Shown: positions 52,628-61,947, counted from the stretch's first letter. The stretch: 64,000 nt of DNA from Rothia mucilaginosa ATCC 25296 (GCF_000175615.1 NZ_ACVO01000015.1:124001-188000), one strand, 5' to 3'. A program made the numbers and translations. Notes: generated from the letters alone by a model not told the origin.

Positions 52628-53962
52628 ATGACTGAACCCCGCCTTGCCGAGACGAGTAGCCGTGCCGCGCGCATCCAGGATGCGCTGAACAACATTGGAA
52701 GCTGGCTGCTGGACGTCGTTAGTGTTGACCCCGGCTGGAGCGAAATGGTGCTGGACGTCAAGCCTCTGGCAGGTCAGATTTTCGTGCGTGTGCGTGAATT
52801 CCGCGACGGTGAAGAGGTCATCGGCACTATCGGCCCGCTCAAGGACGGCTCGCCCATTATCGCGGAGGTCCGCAAGCTGCAGCGTGCCGCCTACGACGGT
52901 AACCGCGGCACCTGGTTCACCGCCTCCATCGTGGTGGCGGCAACCGGCTGGCCCAACCCGCAGTTCAGCGTGGGTGCCTCCTATAACCGTGACGATGAGC
53001 CCGCCAGCTGGAAGAATGAAGGCACCCTGACCGCAACTGACGTGCGTGAGCACCTGGCTGAGTTCCCTCGTGATGCTTCGCGTATCCCTCAGTGGGCTCG
53101 TGAGCGTATGGAGGGCCGTGCACGCCATTCTGCCGCAGAGTCACTGTCTTCGAGCGAGCATGAGATCCCGAACCCGTACCTGGTTGCTGCCTTGGAGACC
53201 TTCCGTAACGATGTGCAGGAGCGAACCCTCATTAACGTGGTCCGCACGATGCTCGGTGGTGACGTTCTACTGGATGCGACCGGTTCCCTGCTGATTCCGT
53301 CTGAGACCGACCTGATGGGCCCCGAGTCGGTGCTGACCCACCAGGTCATTCGTATGCCCGAGACCGGTATGCAGGCGCTGTGTGTGTTCTCCTCCTCCGA
53401 GCACATTGGCAAGAGCTACGTGCGTCAGGAGTCCGAGGGCGACGAGCTGATTCTGCGTGAACCGGCGATGAAGGTCTTTATCGATTTCCTCGGCAATGAG
53501 GCGCTGGACCTGATTGTGGTTGACCCCGGCACTGACCACGAGTGCTACATTGAGCGCGCTCAGGTGCAGTGGATTATCACTTCTCCCCGCAATGATGGCG
53601 CGAAAATGGCGCTGGTGCAGGACAACATGCAGATGCTGCTCGGCTCGTTGGTGTCCCCGGCGTCCGTGCTGCTGGTGGGTGTTGACCCTGCCGACCCGTC
53701 CGGTACCTCCTTCGTGTTTGATCCGGATGAGAACGGCAACCCGCAGAGCCTGCTGGTGTTCACCTCGGCCATTGAAATTGCGGCACTGGACCCGCATATT
53801 GAGGTGCGTTCGGCGAACGCCCTGGATATTCTGCGTTACGCCCTGGATATTGGTGCACCGAGCGTGAAGGTGAACGCGATTAACCCCTCCACGGTGCTGA
53901 CCGCGGCGCAGATTCGCGAGCTGCTGGAGATTGTGGATTCGCAGCCCCGCATGGGTGCCTAA
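52628..53962 (+). CDS. SseB-like protein with an N-terminal YezG/DUF600-like domain
   Basis: 444 residues. Residues 1-125 (from IGSWLLDVVSVDPGWSEM, with the NRGTWFTASIVV stretch) look like the YezG/DUF600 immunity-type fold. The C-terminal 260 residues carry two stretches like the SseB N-terminal domain, GMQALCVFSSSEHI and a C-terminal SLLVFTSAIEIAAL, separated by an ILREPAMKVFIDF segment. Such proteins are common and uncharacterised in Actinobacteria. The assignment is from overall pattern, not a firm signature. It is a single-gene unit with a perfect 23-bp terminator. Confidence 0.6.
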   Translation: MTEPRLAETSSRAARIQDALNNIGSWLLDVVSVDPGWSEMVLDVKPLAGQIFVRVREFRDGEEVIGTIGPLKDGSPIIAEVRKLQRAAYDGNRGTWFTASIVVAATGWPNPQFSVGASYNRDDEPASWKNEGTLTATDVREHLAEFPRDASRIPQWARERMEGRARHSAAESLSSSEHEIPNPYLVAALETFRNDVQERTLINVVRTMLGGDVLLDATGSLLIPSETDLMGPESVLTHQVIRMPETGMQALCVFSSSEHIGKSYVRQESEGDELILREPAMKVFIDFLGNEALDLIVVDPGTDHECYIERAQVQWIITSPRNDGAKMALVQDNMQMLLGSLVSPASVLLVGVDPADPSGTSFVFDPDENGNPQSLLVFTSAIEIAALDPHIEVRSANALDILRYALDIGAPSVKVNAINPSTVLTAAQIRELLEIVDSQPRMGA

Positions 53963-53980
53963 GTTCCTGCAGCGAATAAC

Positions 53981-54031
53981 TTAAACCGTTGAGGCGGCGA
54001 CACGAGTAGTGTCGCCGCCTCAACGGTTTAA
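53981..54031. terminator. Perfect 23-bp bidirectional terminator
   Basis: Positions 53981-54003 are exactly complementary to 54009-54031, with a GAGTA loop, TTAAA on the left and TTTAA on the right. Confidence 0.85.
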
Positions 54032-54076
54032 AAGCTCTCATGACCGAGCCTGCCCGATTTCCCGAGCTCTATGGGG

Positions 54077-54667
54077 TTATGAAGCTAGGGCGCGTGTTGC
54101 CGCTTCCTGCTGGGTGCGGGCGAGTGCCGCCTCCTGCTCGGTCTGGCAGTCTACACATACGCCCTGGTAGAGCACGTCTGCGCTGAAGAGCGCCATGCCG
54201 TGAAAATCGCTGGGGGTCAGGCAGGGTGCGGAGCCGACCGCGCAGTCCACGTCTTCGACCTTGCCGCAGCGTACGCAGAAGGCATGGTGGTGGTTGTCGC
54301 CCGTGCGGGTTTCGTAGAGGGCGGGGGTTCCCGGCGGCTCAAATTTGCGCAGCAGATCGATATCGGTCAGGTCGGCAAGAATCACGTAGACTGACTGAAC
54401 CGTAATGGCGGGGATGCGCTCGCGGACTGCCTGCACGATGATGTCGGCGGTGGAGTGCGGGTGCTCCTGTACTGCGTGGAGTACGGCGAGGCGCTGCTTG
54501 GTGACGCGGCGGCCCCTGGCGCGCAGTCCGGTGGTCCATGCTTCTTCGAGCTGTTCGGGGCTCATTGCGGAGAGCAGGGGCAGGCCGGTGGTGTGGGCGC
54601 AACCGGTATTGTGATGGTCTGGGTGCTGGGTCTTCTTCGTATCGGAGGTTGTCTTTGCGTCGGTCAT
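54077..54667 (-). CDS. Fur-family transcriptional regulator
   Basis: 196 residues from the ATG at 54667. A 35-residue polar extension precedes the winged helix (RGRRVTKQRLAVLHAVQEHP and TVQSVYVILADLTDI). The metal-site region has the His-rich NHHHAFCVRCGKVEDVDC and the C-terminal VCVDCQTE, giving the two CxxC structural zinc pairs of Fur/PerR-like proteins. Iron, peroxide or zinc specificity is not clear. Two ATGA-N5-TCAT elements in its promoter suggest autoregulation. Confidence 0.85.
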   Translation of the reverse strand: MTDAKTTSDTKKTQHPDHHNTGCAHTTGLPLLSAMSPEQLEEAWTTGLRARGRRVTKQRLAVLHAVQEHPHSTADIIVQAVRERIPAITVQSVYVILADLTDIDLLRKFEPPGTPALYETRTGDNHHHAFCVRCGKVEDVDCAVGSAPCLTPSDFHGMALFSADVLYQGVCVDCQTEQEAALARTQQEAATRALAS

Positions 54668-54684
54668 AAGTTTAAGTCTACACA

Positions 54685-54729
54685 TTATTATGAGAAATTC
54701 ATCATTATTTTATGAAAAACTCATAATAA
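54685..54729. promoter_or_regulatory. Tandem operator upstream of the Fur-family gene
   Basis: ATGA-N5-TCAT occurs twice, at 54690-54702 and 54712-54724, 22 bases (about two helical turns) apart. The outer ends TTATTATGAG (54685-54694) and CTCATAATAA (54720-54729) are exact inverted repeats. This AT-rich, Fur-box-like layout lies 18-62 bases before the start codon. Confidence 0.55.
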
Positions 54730-54861
54730 GCCGGTGGAGCGTCCCTTTCATCCACTCTGTGGCGCCCCTCCTCGTCCCGGCCTCGGGTGTGAAGAGATGC
54801 CGTACAATCAAAGAACCTAGAGTAACCCGTACCGGCGATCACCATCAAGGAGGATAGGGTC

Positions 54862-55125
54862 ATGGTGTACGACTTCACAAACCCCATCTACATTCTGCTG
54901 ATGATTCTGCTCTTCGGTGTGCCCATCGTGACCCCGGTGATTTACGGCCAGTACCGCAGTACTACCACCGGTTTTGATCTGGAGGGTCAGCTGATGCTCG
55001 GCCTGCTCTTCATCCTTTTTCTGGGCGCGTACGGCACGATTCTGCTGCTGGGTATTTTCCCCACTGCTACGGCGCAGGTGCTGGAGCAGGTGCCCCTGGT
55101 AAATATTCCGGGCGCTATTCCCTAA
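54862..55125 (+). CDS. Small two-helix membrane protein
   Basis: 87 residues from an ATG with AAGGAGGAT upstream. Two strongly hydrophobic helices, IYILLMILLFGVPIVTPVIYG and MLGLLFILFLGAYGTILLLGIF, separated by a polar loop. No known family. It precedes htpX by 139 bases in the same direction and may be related to membrane-protein quality control, but that is only neighbourhood. Confidence 0.6.
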   Translation: MVYDFTNPIYILLMILLFGVPIVTPVIYGQYRSTTTGFDLEGQLMLGLLFILFLGAYGTILLLGIFPTATAQVLEQVPLVNIPGAIP

Positions 55126-55264
55126 TCCCTTTTGATCTTTCGGCGTATGGGTGACGCTCTGGGTGAATCCGCGCTCCAGAAGGTGCGCCCGCGGGTGCTT
55201 GCACGTATTCTATAGAGTCAAGTACACGCTGTACGCACTGACCTAATTGTTCAGGAGGATACCC

Positions 55265-56149
55265 ATGCACAGCCATAACAACGGACTGAAAACTGCCCTG
55301 TTGATGGGCTCCATGGTGGGCATGATGCTGCTCATCGGTGGCCTGCTTTCGGCGACTTTCCGCACCTCCATTTTCATCTGGGTTATGGGCCTGTTTAGCT
55401 TGGGTTCGGTCGCGTACACCTACTGGAACTCCGATAAGCTCGCTCTGCGCTCCATGAACGCGTACCCGGTCAGCCGTGAAGAGGTTCCGGTGCTTTACGA
55501 CATTGTGGAGGAGCTTTCCTCTCGTGCAGGTCAGCCCATGCCCGCCCTTTACGTGGCACCGACCATGACCCCGAATGCGTTTGCAACCGGTCGTAACCCG
55601 CAGAACGCGGCGGTGTGCTGCACCGAGGGTATTTTGCAGTTGCTGGATGAGCGCGAGATGCGCGGCGTGCTCGGCCACGAGCTGATGCACGTGTACAACC
55701 GCGATATCCTCACCTCTTCGGTGGCGGCGGGTATCGCCTCCATCATCGGTACGGTCGCGCAGTTCCTTTCGTTTGGCGCGATGTTCGGTGGTTCCAGTCG
55801 CGATGGTGAACGCTCGAACCCTCTTGCCATGTTTGTGATTGCGTTGCTGGCTCCTATTGCTACGCAGGTTATTCAGATGGCTATTAGCCGCACCCGCGAA
55901 TTCGATGCCGACGAGGATGGTGCACGTCTGACTGGCGACCCGCTGGCTCTGGCTTCGGCACTGAACAAGCTGGAGAGCGGTGTGTCCATGTACCCGATGG
56001 ATCCGAACAACCGCAATACTGAGGCGGCGAGCGCCATGATGATTGCGAACCCCTTCGGTTCGCTGAAGAATATGCTCTCTACTCACCCGCCGATGGATCA
56101 GCGTATTGCGCGTCTGCAGCAACAGGCTCGTGAGATGGGGCAGTACTAA
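55265..56149 (+). CDS. htpX: Membrane-bound zinc metalloprotease HtpX
   Basis: 294 residues from the ATG at 55265 with CAGGAGG upstream. M48 peptidase: zinc motif LGHELMHVYNRDI, downstream Glu ligand in REFDADEDGARLTGD, four membrane helices, and the C-terminal STHPPMDQRIARL. It degrades misfolded membrane proteins from the cytoplasmic side. Length is normal. Confidence 0.94.
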   Translation: MHSHNNGLKTALLMGSMVGMMLLIGGLLSATFRTSIFIWVMGLFSLGSVAYTYWNSDKLALRSMNAYPVSREEVPVLYDIVEELSSRAGQPMPALYVAPTMTPNAFATGRNPQNAAVCCTEGILQLLDEREMRGVLGHELMHVYNRDILTSSVAAGIASIIGTVAQFLSFGAMFGGSSRDGERSNPLAMFVIALLAPIATQVIQMAISRTREFDADEDGARLTGDPLALASALNKLESGVSMYPMDPNNRNTEAASAMMIANPFGSLKNMLSTHPPMDQRIARLQQQAREMGQY

Positions 56150-56246
56150 GTCTTTTCTCTGCTGAACCATTCGGGTACGAATATGACCCCGTATAAATAT
56201 GACTCAGGGTAACGATTGTGACCCGCGATGACGGGTTGGCAGACAA

Positions 56247-56293
56247 AAAATCCTCGGGGTGGCTACTGTGGAAGTAGTCACCCCGAGGATTTT
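56247..56293. terminator. Bidirectional terminator between htpX and yajQ
   Basis: AAAATCCTCGGGGTG with CTACT pairs with AGTAG and CACCCCGAGGATTTT around a GTGGA loop; one G/T pair. A/T runs on both sides. Confidence 0.85.
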
Positions 56294-56345
56294 GCATTTT
56301 GGCTTCTAACCGCCTCCCTCACCCATGGCGGGGGAGCGCCTGCGC

Positions 56346-56837
56346 TTAGCGGTAGTTGACGAACTGCAGGTCAACCTCAAGGTCAGCGGACTTGAGCATT
56401 GCAATAACTTCCTGCAGGTCATCGCGGGACTTGGAGGAGACGCGCAGCTCATCGCCCTGGATGTTCGCCTTCACGCCCTTGGGGCCCTCTTCGCGGATCA
56501 TCTTGGAAATCTTCTTCGCCTGATCCTGCGCGATGCCTTCCTTGATGGAGCATTCGATGCGGGTTTCCTTGCCGGATGCGTAGGGCTTGCCGGAGTCCAG
56601 GGACTTCAGGGAGATGCCGCGCTTGACCAGCTTGGACTGGAAAACGTCGAGCACTGCCAGGGCGCGCTCTTCGGCGTTTGCCTTGATGAGGATCTTGTCG
56701 CCGGAGTAGTCGATTTCTGCACCTACGCCGCGGAAGTCGTAACGCTGGGAGATTTCCTTCTGCGCCTGGTGCAGTGCGTTGGAAACTTCCTGCTTGTCCA
56801 CCTTGGACACAATGTCGAATGACGATTCGCTAGCCAT
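56346..56837 (-). CDS. yajQ: YajQ-family nucleotide-binding protein
   Basis: 163 residues. Two ferredoxin-like halves, beginning [20 protein letters not shown] and continuing [34 protein letters not shown] is the conserved C-terminal stretch. YajQ proteins bind nucleic acids and, in some species, cyclic di-GMP. Function in Actinobacteria is not settled. Single-gene unit. Confidence 0.92.
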   Translation of the reverse strand: MASESSFDIVSKVDKQEVSNALHQAQKEISQRYDFRGVGAEIDYSGDKILIKANAEERALAVLDVFQSKLVKRGISLKSLDSGKPYASGKETRIECSIKEGIAQDQAKKISKMIREEGPKGVKANIQGDELRVSSKSRDDLQEVIAMLKSADLEVDLQFVNYR

Positions 56838-56978
56838 GGGCTTTCCTTTCGTGAATGAGGTGCTACTGGCACCAGTTAGTACTAGCCTACCGGGTTGGGG
56901 CTCTTGTTCACAGCTAACTATCAGAATAACGAGCCTGTTTTACAGGCGTTACTAACCTTAAAAGAGGACAATAGAAAT

Positions 56979-57365
56979 ATGACCACTCCTAACCTGTCCG
57001 TAACGGACCTGCGCACGAGCGAGGAAGCTCGCGACCTGCAAACCCTGCTCTTCATTGACTTGCATACCTCTCTGGGTGCTGAGCCCGAGGGTATTCCTGA
57101 GGCGGAGCGTCTCAACGAATCTGACCACCACGAGATTCATCTTGATCTGCACGAGGAAGATGCTGAGCCTTCTCCCTTTGACGGTATCGGTATCACTCTG
57201 ACGGAACCTTCGCTGGTGGCGCGTTTCCGTGGCGTTCGCCGTGACCTGGAGCGTGAGATTGCCGGCGACATGTGCACCGTAGAGCAGGCGCGCCGCTATC
57301 TGGAGCACCTGGAGATCGTGCTTCTGCTTGAGCAGGATGGCGATACTCCGTCCCGCTCCTTCTAA
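56979..57365 (+). CDS. Hypothetical acidic protein
   Basis: 128 residues from the ATG at 56979, with AAAGAGG 10 bases upstream; an earlier frame start at 56895 has no ribosome site. Acidic (many Glu and Asp) with a final helix YLEHLEIVLLLEQDGD. No family recognised. Codon choice is normal for this genome, which supports a real gene. It lies before tRNA-Tyr. Confidence 0.5.
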   Translation: MTTPNLSVTDLRTSEEARDLQTLLFIDLHTSLGAEPEGIPEAERLNESDHHEIHLDLHEEDAEPSPFDGIGITLTEPSLVARFRGVRRDLEREIAGDMCTVEQARRYLEHLEIVLLLEQDGDTPSRSF

Positions 57366-57619
57366 AGCTGCTGTAGGTGGTGGCTTTATTCACGGCTTTA
57401 TTCATGAAGGTTTTATTCAATTAGGATGAGGGCGCGGGCGCTGCGATAGATATGGATGCGCGGTGAGCGTGTACCGGCGCTCTGATGTGACGAAAAGACG
57501 ATAAATATAGCCAGATATATAACCTTCGTCACAAAACCCTGTGTGAAGTGTACAAGTCCCTAAAACTGCTGTAGAGTAGTCTCTGTTCGCTTGAGCGAGC
57601 AACTAGCACCTAGCTAGGC

Positions 57620-57701
57620 GGCAGGTTACCCGAGCGGCCAAAGGGGGCTGACTGTAAATCAGCTGGCACTGCCTACGGGGGTTCGAATCCCTCACCTGCC
57701 A
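57620..57701 (+). tRNA. tRNA-Tyr (GTA)
   Basis: The acceptor GGCAGGT (57620-57626) pairs with ACCTGCC (57694-57700) and A57701 is the discriminator. The anticodon GTA is at 57654-57656 within CTGACTGTAAATCAG, and GTTCGAATCC is the T loop. The long variable arm fits a class II tRNA, as expected for tyrosine. CCA is not encoded. Confidence 0.95.
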
Positions 57702-57706
57702 CAAAT

Positions 57707-57735
57707 AGCCCGGTTACGAAAGTAACCGGGCTTTT
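57707..57735 (+). terminator. Terminator of tRNA-Tyr
   Basis: AGCCCGGTTAC pairs with GTAACCGGGCT around a GAAA loop, followed by TTT, starting 6 bases after the tRNA. Confidence 0.85.
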
Positions 57736-58051
57736 GTGTATCTAAAACCAGTTTCAGGGTGGCTCCCGCAGCGGCCTTCCGTGGTTGCGCCCGTATTTTC
57801 CCGATGTCCGCGAGGGGCTTTCTTGCGGGAGGGGAGGGAGAGCTCACTCGGGGGGGCTTCGGTTGCCGAGTCGGGCGCCTCCAGCAGCAGATGCAGGGGC
57901 GTTCGTCAGGATGTTCGCGACACACCCGTGAACCGGCTGAAACTACCGTGTAAAGAGCCAACTATGACGGCAATTTGTCATATCTTTCACAATGTTTGAA
58001 TCCCAGGGCGAACAATTAGCGATTGGGGTCTTGAGGGTGTAGCTTTATCTC
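57736..58051. other. Intergenic region upstream of trxA
   Basis: 316 bases in which I see no gene. The first 200 bases are GC-rich without a clear element. The last 60 bases before the trxA start at 58052 are AT-richer and are likely to hold its promoter; TTGAGG at about 58032 and a weak TTTATC nearby do not form a good consensus. Confidence 0.4.
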
Positions 58052-58429
58052 ATGGCTACTATTGAAATTACTCAGCAGAACCTGACTGCTACCGTCGAGA
58101 GCAATGACATCGTCTTCCTGGACTTCTGGGCAGATTGGTGCGGTCCCTGCAAGCAGTTCTCCCCCGTCTACGAGGCGGCTTCGGAGAAGCACAGCGACAT
58201 CGTTTTCGGCAAGGTTGACACCGAGGACCAGGGCCAGCTCGCTCAGGCAGCTGGCATCACCTCCATCCCCACCATCATGGGCTTCCGTGGCGGTATCCTG
58301 GTTTACCAGCAGGCTGGCGCACTGCGCGAAGACCAGCTGGAGACCGTGATCGGTTCGATTCGCGAGCTCGACATGGACAAGGTCCGTGCAGAAATCGCAG
58401 CAGCAGAAGGCTCTGCAGAGAAGAAGTAA
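58052..58429 (+). CDS. trxA: Thioredoxin
   Basis: 125 residues. The redox active site WCGPC follows VFLDFWADWCGPCKQFSPVY, and the cis-Pro segment ITSIPTIMGF is conserved. The C-terminal tail of about 20 residues, MDKVRAEIAAAEGSAEKK, is longer than in E. coli thioredoxin. It reduces disulfides in the cytoplasm. Single-gene unit with a strong terminator at 58454-58494. Confidence 0.94.
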   Translation: MATIEITQQNLTATVESNDIVFLDFWADWCGPCKQFSPVYEAASEKHSDIVFGKVDTEDQGQLAQAAGITSIPTIMGFRGGILVYQQAGALREDQLETVIGSIRELDMDKVRAEIAAAEGSAEKK

Positions 58430-58453
58430 GCTCACCACCACAAAAGAGCTTGA

Positions 58454-58494
58454 ACGGGGCGCACCCGCCGGCACAACCGGCAGGGGCGCCCCGT
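58454..58494. terminator. Terminator between trxA and the glycosylase gene
   Basis: ACGGGGCGC pairs with GCGCCCCGT, with inner GCCGG/CCGGC, followed by CCCCTTTT. Confidence 0.8.
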
Positions 58495-58525
58495 CCCCTT
58501 TTAACCTCGTGAGGGTGCGGGAGCG

Positions 58526-59803
58526 TTAGCGACCGCGGTGATCCTCAATGCTCATGCGTGCCCCGTAGCGCTGCTTCGAAAAGCCTGAAGCGTGCATGAG
58601 CCGCACCAGGCGCTGCCGATGCGGGCTGTAGGGCGCCAGCAGGGCGAGCATACCCGCATCATCGGTGCGCTGACCGGTGAATAACTCACCGACCGCGTGC
58701 GCCAGATGGTAGTCACCCACGCTGATGGCATCCGGGTGCCCGCACACGCGCTGTAGAGCCTCGGAAATACTCCACGGGCCCACGCCGCGCACACTGTGTA
58801 GGCTCCGTGCCAGTAGCGCGACGTCGCCTTCTGCCGCAATGTTTTTCAGAGACTCGGCGGAACGAGCGTAAGCGTACACGGCATCGTAGCGGCTTTTATC
58901 AACGCCCGCCCGATGCCAATCCCAGGTAGGAATCGTCGCCAGGGTCCGGGCTGTCGGGTAGACGCGCATCCCCTCCGGCTGATGCCCCAGGCCGGTCGAA
59001 GGGACGGGGGAGCCGTACTTTCGCAGAACCCAGCCCAGAGTTCTGAACGCTTCAGTCTGGGTGATGCGCTGCTCCACAATGGCGTTGAGCATCTGCCGAT
59101 CCAGCTGCCCCGAGGCGCTGAGGCGGAGCCCCGGATTCTGCCGCCACGCCTGCTGAATACGCGGCGGAAGAGAAGCAAAAGAAGGCAGAGCGCCAAACTG
59201 CTCGGCGGGGTCGTGCAGACCCAGCCAGTACGTCATTTCCTGCGCCAACGCCTGAAGATCGGCTCGCGCCTGCATCTGCTGATCTGCGGCACTATAAGAA
59301 ACCCAGGTGCGAATACGCACCGGGCGCATCAGCACACGATGCAGGGAGGGGAGAGACTCAGGAAGCTCGGCTGGCTGCGCCAAACGTTCGGCGTACAGCA
59401 CCGCCGGGAACTCGTGAAACGGCGTGCGAGCCGTCACCCAGATTCGCTCGGCACCATCCGCGCGGCTCAGCGCACGATACGAAAGATCCTGAGCACCGCG
59501 GCGCAACGAACCCAAAGTCTGCGCCAACTGCACCGGAACATGCGGCTCAATTACAACCTCGCACGCCTCGGGAGCCAGAGCACCGGGAAGGGGCGAAGCG
59601 GCGGGGGATAGAGTACGAACCTGAACGCGCGGCTGGTGAAGAACGGTAGGCTCCTGAAGAACATCCGCAAGCGCCGGCGCATAGGGTACACCAGCGGCCG
59701 CCAAAGGATGCCGGGTGCGCCGTGCGCCCGCTACCGGGCGGCTACCGGGGAGTGCACCACCAGGGGGCGCGCCGCCGGGGGTTGAGGAAGGAATCGTACT
59801 CAC
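58526..59803 (-). CDS. AlkA-like DNA-3-methyladenine glycosylase
   Basis: 425 residues from a GTG. The HhH-GPD domain is at the C-terminal end: SVRGVGPWSISEALQRVCGH is the hairpin and GDYHLAHAVGEL carries the catalytic Asp of this family. The N-terminal 75 residues are Pro/Gly/Arg rich and probably disordered, and residues 100-220 resemble the AlkA N-terminal domain. Length exceeds E. coli AlkA (282) because of that extension; the true start could be downstream. It removes alkylated bases from DNA. Confidence 0.8.
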   Translation of the reverse strand: MSTIPSSTPGGAPPGGALPGSRPVAGARRTRHPLAAAGVPYAPALADVLQEPTVLHQPRVQVRTLSPAASPLPGALAPEACEVVIEPHVPVQLAQTLGSLRRGAQDLSYRALSRADGAERIWVTARTPFHEFPAVLYAERLAQPAELPESLPSLHRVLMRPVRIRTWVSYSAADQQMQARADLQALAQEMTYWLGLHDPAEQFGALPSFASLPPRIQQAWRQNPGLRLSASGQLDRQMLNAIVEQRITQTEAFRTLGWVLRKYGSPVPSTGLGHQPEGMRVYPTARTLATIPTWDWHRAGVDKSRYDAVYAYARSAESLKNIAAEGDVALLARSLHSVRGVGPWSISEALQRVCGHPDAISVGDYHLAHAVGELFTGQRTDDAGMLALLAPYSPHRQRLVRLMHASGFSKQRYGARMSIEDHRGR

Positions 59804-60024
59804 CCCACCAGTCTATTCCCTCATCGACGACGCCTCACCAATCTACGCCCCCCAGCTAAAGCACCAGAAATACTCGGCAGGGCAGGCACGCCGCTAATGC
59901 GATACCCTAAAAGGTAGAGCGATAACGAACGCAAACTCCGCCACCGGCACAACACAGGCTATGCGTTCCGCCCGTTCACAAGGGCGCCCGTAGCCCGGAC
60001 ACACACCCCGAGAGAAGGACGCCT

Positions 60025-61947
60025 ATGGCACCGGAAGCACATGACGCACCCTCGACGATTAACGCACCTGAAACGACGAGCGGCACCGCTACAGGCGCGC
60101 GCCGCCAGCGTGCCCAGAAACAGCCGCGTCAGTCCCTCACCGAGCGCGTCAAGAGCATCCGACCCCTTGAACTACTACCCGGTCTGCTGCTTGCCGCCGC
60201 CGTCATGGCGCTGTACACCTACTACTCGCTTCAGCAGATGAAGCACTGGGTGACCCCCTCCTGGGACCTGGCGATTTTCACCCAGATGGCGCAGGCGTAC
60301 TCGCATTTCTCCGTGCCCATCGTGCCCATTAAGGGGCCCGACTTTAACCTCTGGGGTGACCACTTCCACCCGATTCTGGTGCTTCTGGGACCCATCTACG
60401 CGCTGTTCCCCTCGCCGACCACGCTACTGGTCGTGCAGAACGCCCTGGTCGCCTTCGCAAGCTTTGCCATTGTGCGCTTCACTCAGCGTGCCTTCGCGCT
60501 CGCCCAGAAAACTGAAGATGCACAGAAGACTGAGGACGCGCAGAAGAACGAACCTGCGCAGAATGCTCAGTCCGCAAAACTTCAGAGCGTCATCCCGACC
60601 ATCACCGGTCTGCTACTCGGTGCCGGATTCGCCCTCAGCTTCGGCGTTCAGCAAGCTATCGCCGCCCAATTCCACGAAGTAGCCTTCGCCGTGCCGCTAC
60701 TCGCCATGAGCCTCGGTTACCTGGTGCTCGCCTCGCGAGTGAGTGGCACCGAACGTGCCCGCTACCTCGCCTACGCCTGCTGGTGGTCCCTGCCCATCGC
60801 CTTCGTCAAAGAAGATATGGGTATTACTGTCGCAGCCATCGGCCTCATCATCTTTATCCGCACCGGCTGGCTGAGCATCGCCGTTGACATTCTGATGCCG
60901 CGCCTCTCCGCTGGTACTCCCGCTCCCATGCGCACCCGCATGCAGCAGCTCTACTCCTCGTGGGCACGCACCCCCGCCGTCGCAGAATCCACCATGGTCA
61001 TGATGTGGGGTGTGTTCTGGTCGGTCGTCGCCGTCTACGTGATTCTGCCCTACTTCAATAGCGGCGGTAACTTCGATTACGCCGACAAGGTGAACTTCTC
61101 CGCAGCCCTGGGCGACCCCTTCGGCTCAGCGCTGCAGATGCTCAGCAACAACACCAAGCTGGCAACCCTCGGCCTGCTGCTCATTACCGGAGCGGTCCTC
61201 TGGGTGATCTCTCCGCTCGCGGCAATTGCCCTGCCGACCCTCGCCTGGCGTCTGCTCTCCACCATGGAATCCTACTGGGCAAGCACCTGGCACTACTCGC
61301 TCGTGCTCATGCCCGTCGTCTTCCTCGCCTTGCTGGATGCCGTCGTGCGTGTACGCTATGGCGTGGTTCCCGCCGCGATTCCGGTACGCTCGGCTGCGAT
61401 TCCGGTACGCTCGGCTGCGATTCCGGTACGCTCGGCTGCGATTCCGGTACGCTCGGCTGCGCGAGTAGCCGATAGCGCCTCCGCCGAGGAGCCTCAGGCC
61501 AACACCGAGCCCGGCCGCCTCAGCGCCCTGGCACGCCGCATACCCGTATGGGCTCTGCCCGCCGTGGCGCTCTTCCTTGCGGTATCCCCGATCTTTGTGG
61601 CAGGCTCCCAGCAGCCCCTCGCATCCCTGAGTAATGCACAGTTCACCGCCTCCGCGCTGACCGCCACTGACCAGATGAAGCAGGATGCCGTGCAGAAGGT
61701 ACCCGAAGGGGTGTCGGTCGCATCTGACCTGTCGATTCTGACTCAGCTGATTCCCGGTCGCACCGTCTACTGGATCGGTCACACCGGTGAGCCCGCACCC
61801 GACTACGTGGTCATCGACCGCAGGAGCAACTCCTGGGGCGGCAACCCGCCGACCAACGCCGCACAGTACGCGGCCGACCGCTACGGCCATTCCTACGCTA
61901 AGTATGCGACCGTCGGCACGATTGATATTGTGCGTCGCGTAGATTAA
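60025..61947 (+). CDS. DUF2079 membrane protein with an internal tandem repeat
   Basis: 640 residues with about ten membrane helices. HWVTPSWDLAIFTQMAQAYSH and GPDFNLWGDHFHPILVLLGP near residues 75-120 are the DUF2079 signature, a glycosyltransferase-like membrane family, as is FHEVAFAVPLLAMSLGY. A cytoplasmic insertion of KTEDAQ-type repeats lies near residue 165, and four copies of AAIPVRS lie near residues 450-480 (a 21-bp DNA unit repeated at 61375-61458). Function unknown. AGAGAAGGACGCC precedes the ATG. Confidence 0.78.
   Translation: MAPEAHDAPSTINAPETTSGTATGARRQRAQKQPRQSLTERVKSIRPLELLPGLLLAAAVMALYTYYSLQQMKHWVTPSWDLAIFTQMAQAYSHFSVPIVPIKGPDFNLWGDHFHPILVLLGPIYALFPSPTTLLVVQNALVAFASFAIVRFTQRAFALAQKTEDAQKTEDAQKNEPAQNAQSAKLQSVIPTITGLLLGAGFALSFGVQQAIAAQFHEVAFAVPLLAMSLGYLVLASRVSGTERARYLAYACWWSLPIAFVKEDMGITVAAIGLIIFIRTGWLSIAVDILMPRLSAGTPAPMRTRMQQLYSSWARTPAVAESTMVMMWGVFWSVVAVYVILPYFNSGGNFDYADKVNFSAALGDPFGSALQMLSNNTKLATLGLLLITGAVLWVISPLAAIALPTLAWRLLSTMESYWASTWHYSLVLMPVVFLALLDAVVRVRYGVVPAAIPVRSAAIPVRSAAIPVRSAAIPVRSAARVADSASAEEPQANTEPGRLSALARRIPVWALPAVALFLAVSPIFVAGSQQPLASLSNAQFTASALTATDQMKQDAVQKVPEGVSVASDLSILTQLIPGRTVYWIGHTGEPAPDYVVIDRRSNSWGGNPPTNAAQYAADRYGHSYAKYATVGTIDIVRRVD
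61375..61458 (+). repeat. Four perfect 21-bp tandem repeats inside the DUF2079 gene
   Basis: The unit GCGATTCCGGTACGCTCGGC plus T repeats four times with no mismatch, keeping the reading frame and giving AIPVRSA units. Copy number is likely to vary between strains. Confidence 0.95.

Noticed and set aside
61375..61458. 21-bp repeats considered as a CRISPR array
   Set aside because: The units are directly adjacent with no spacers, and lie in frame within a coding gene.
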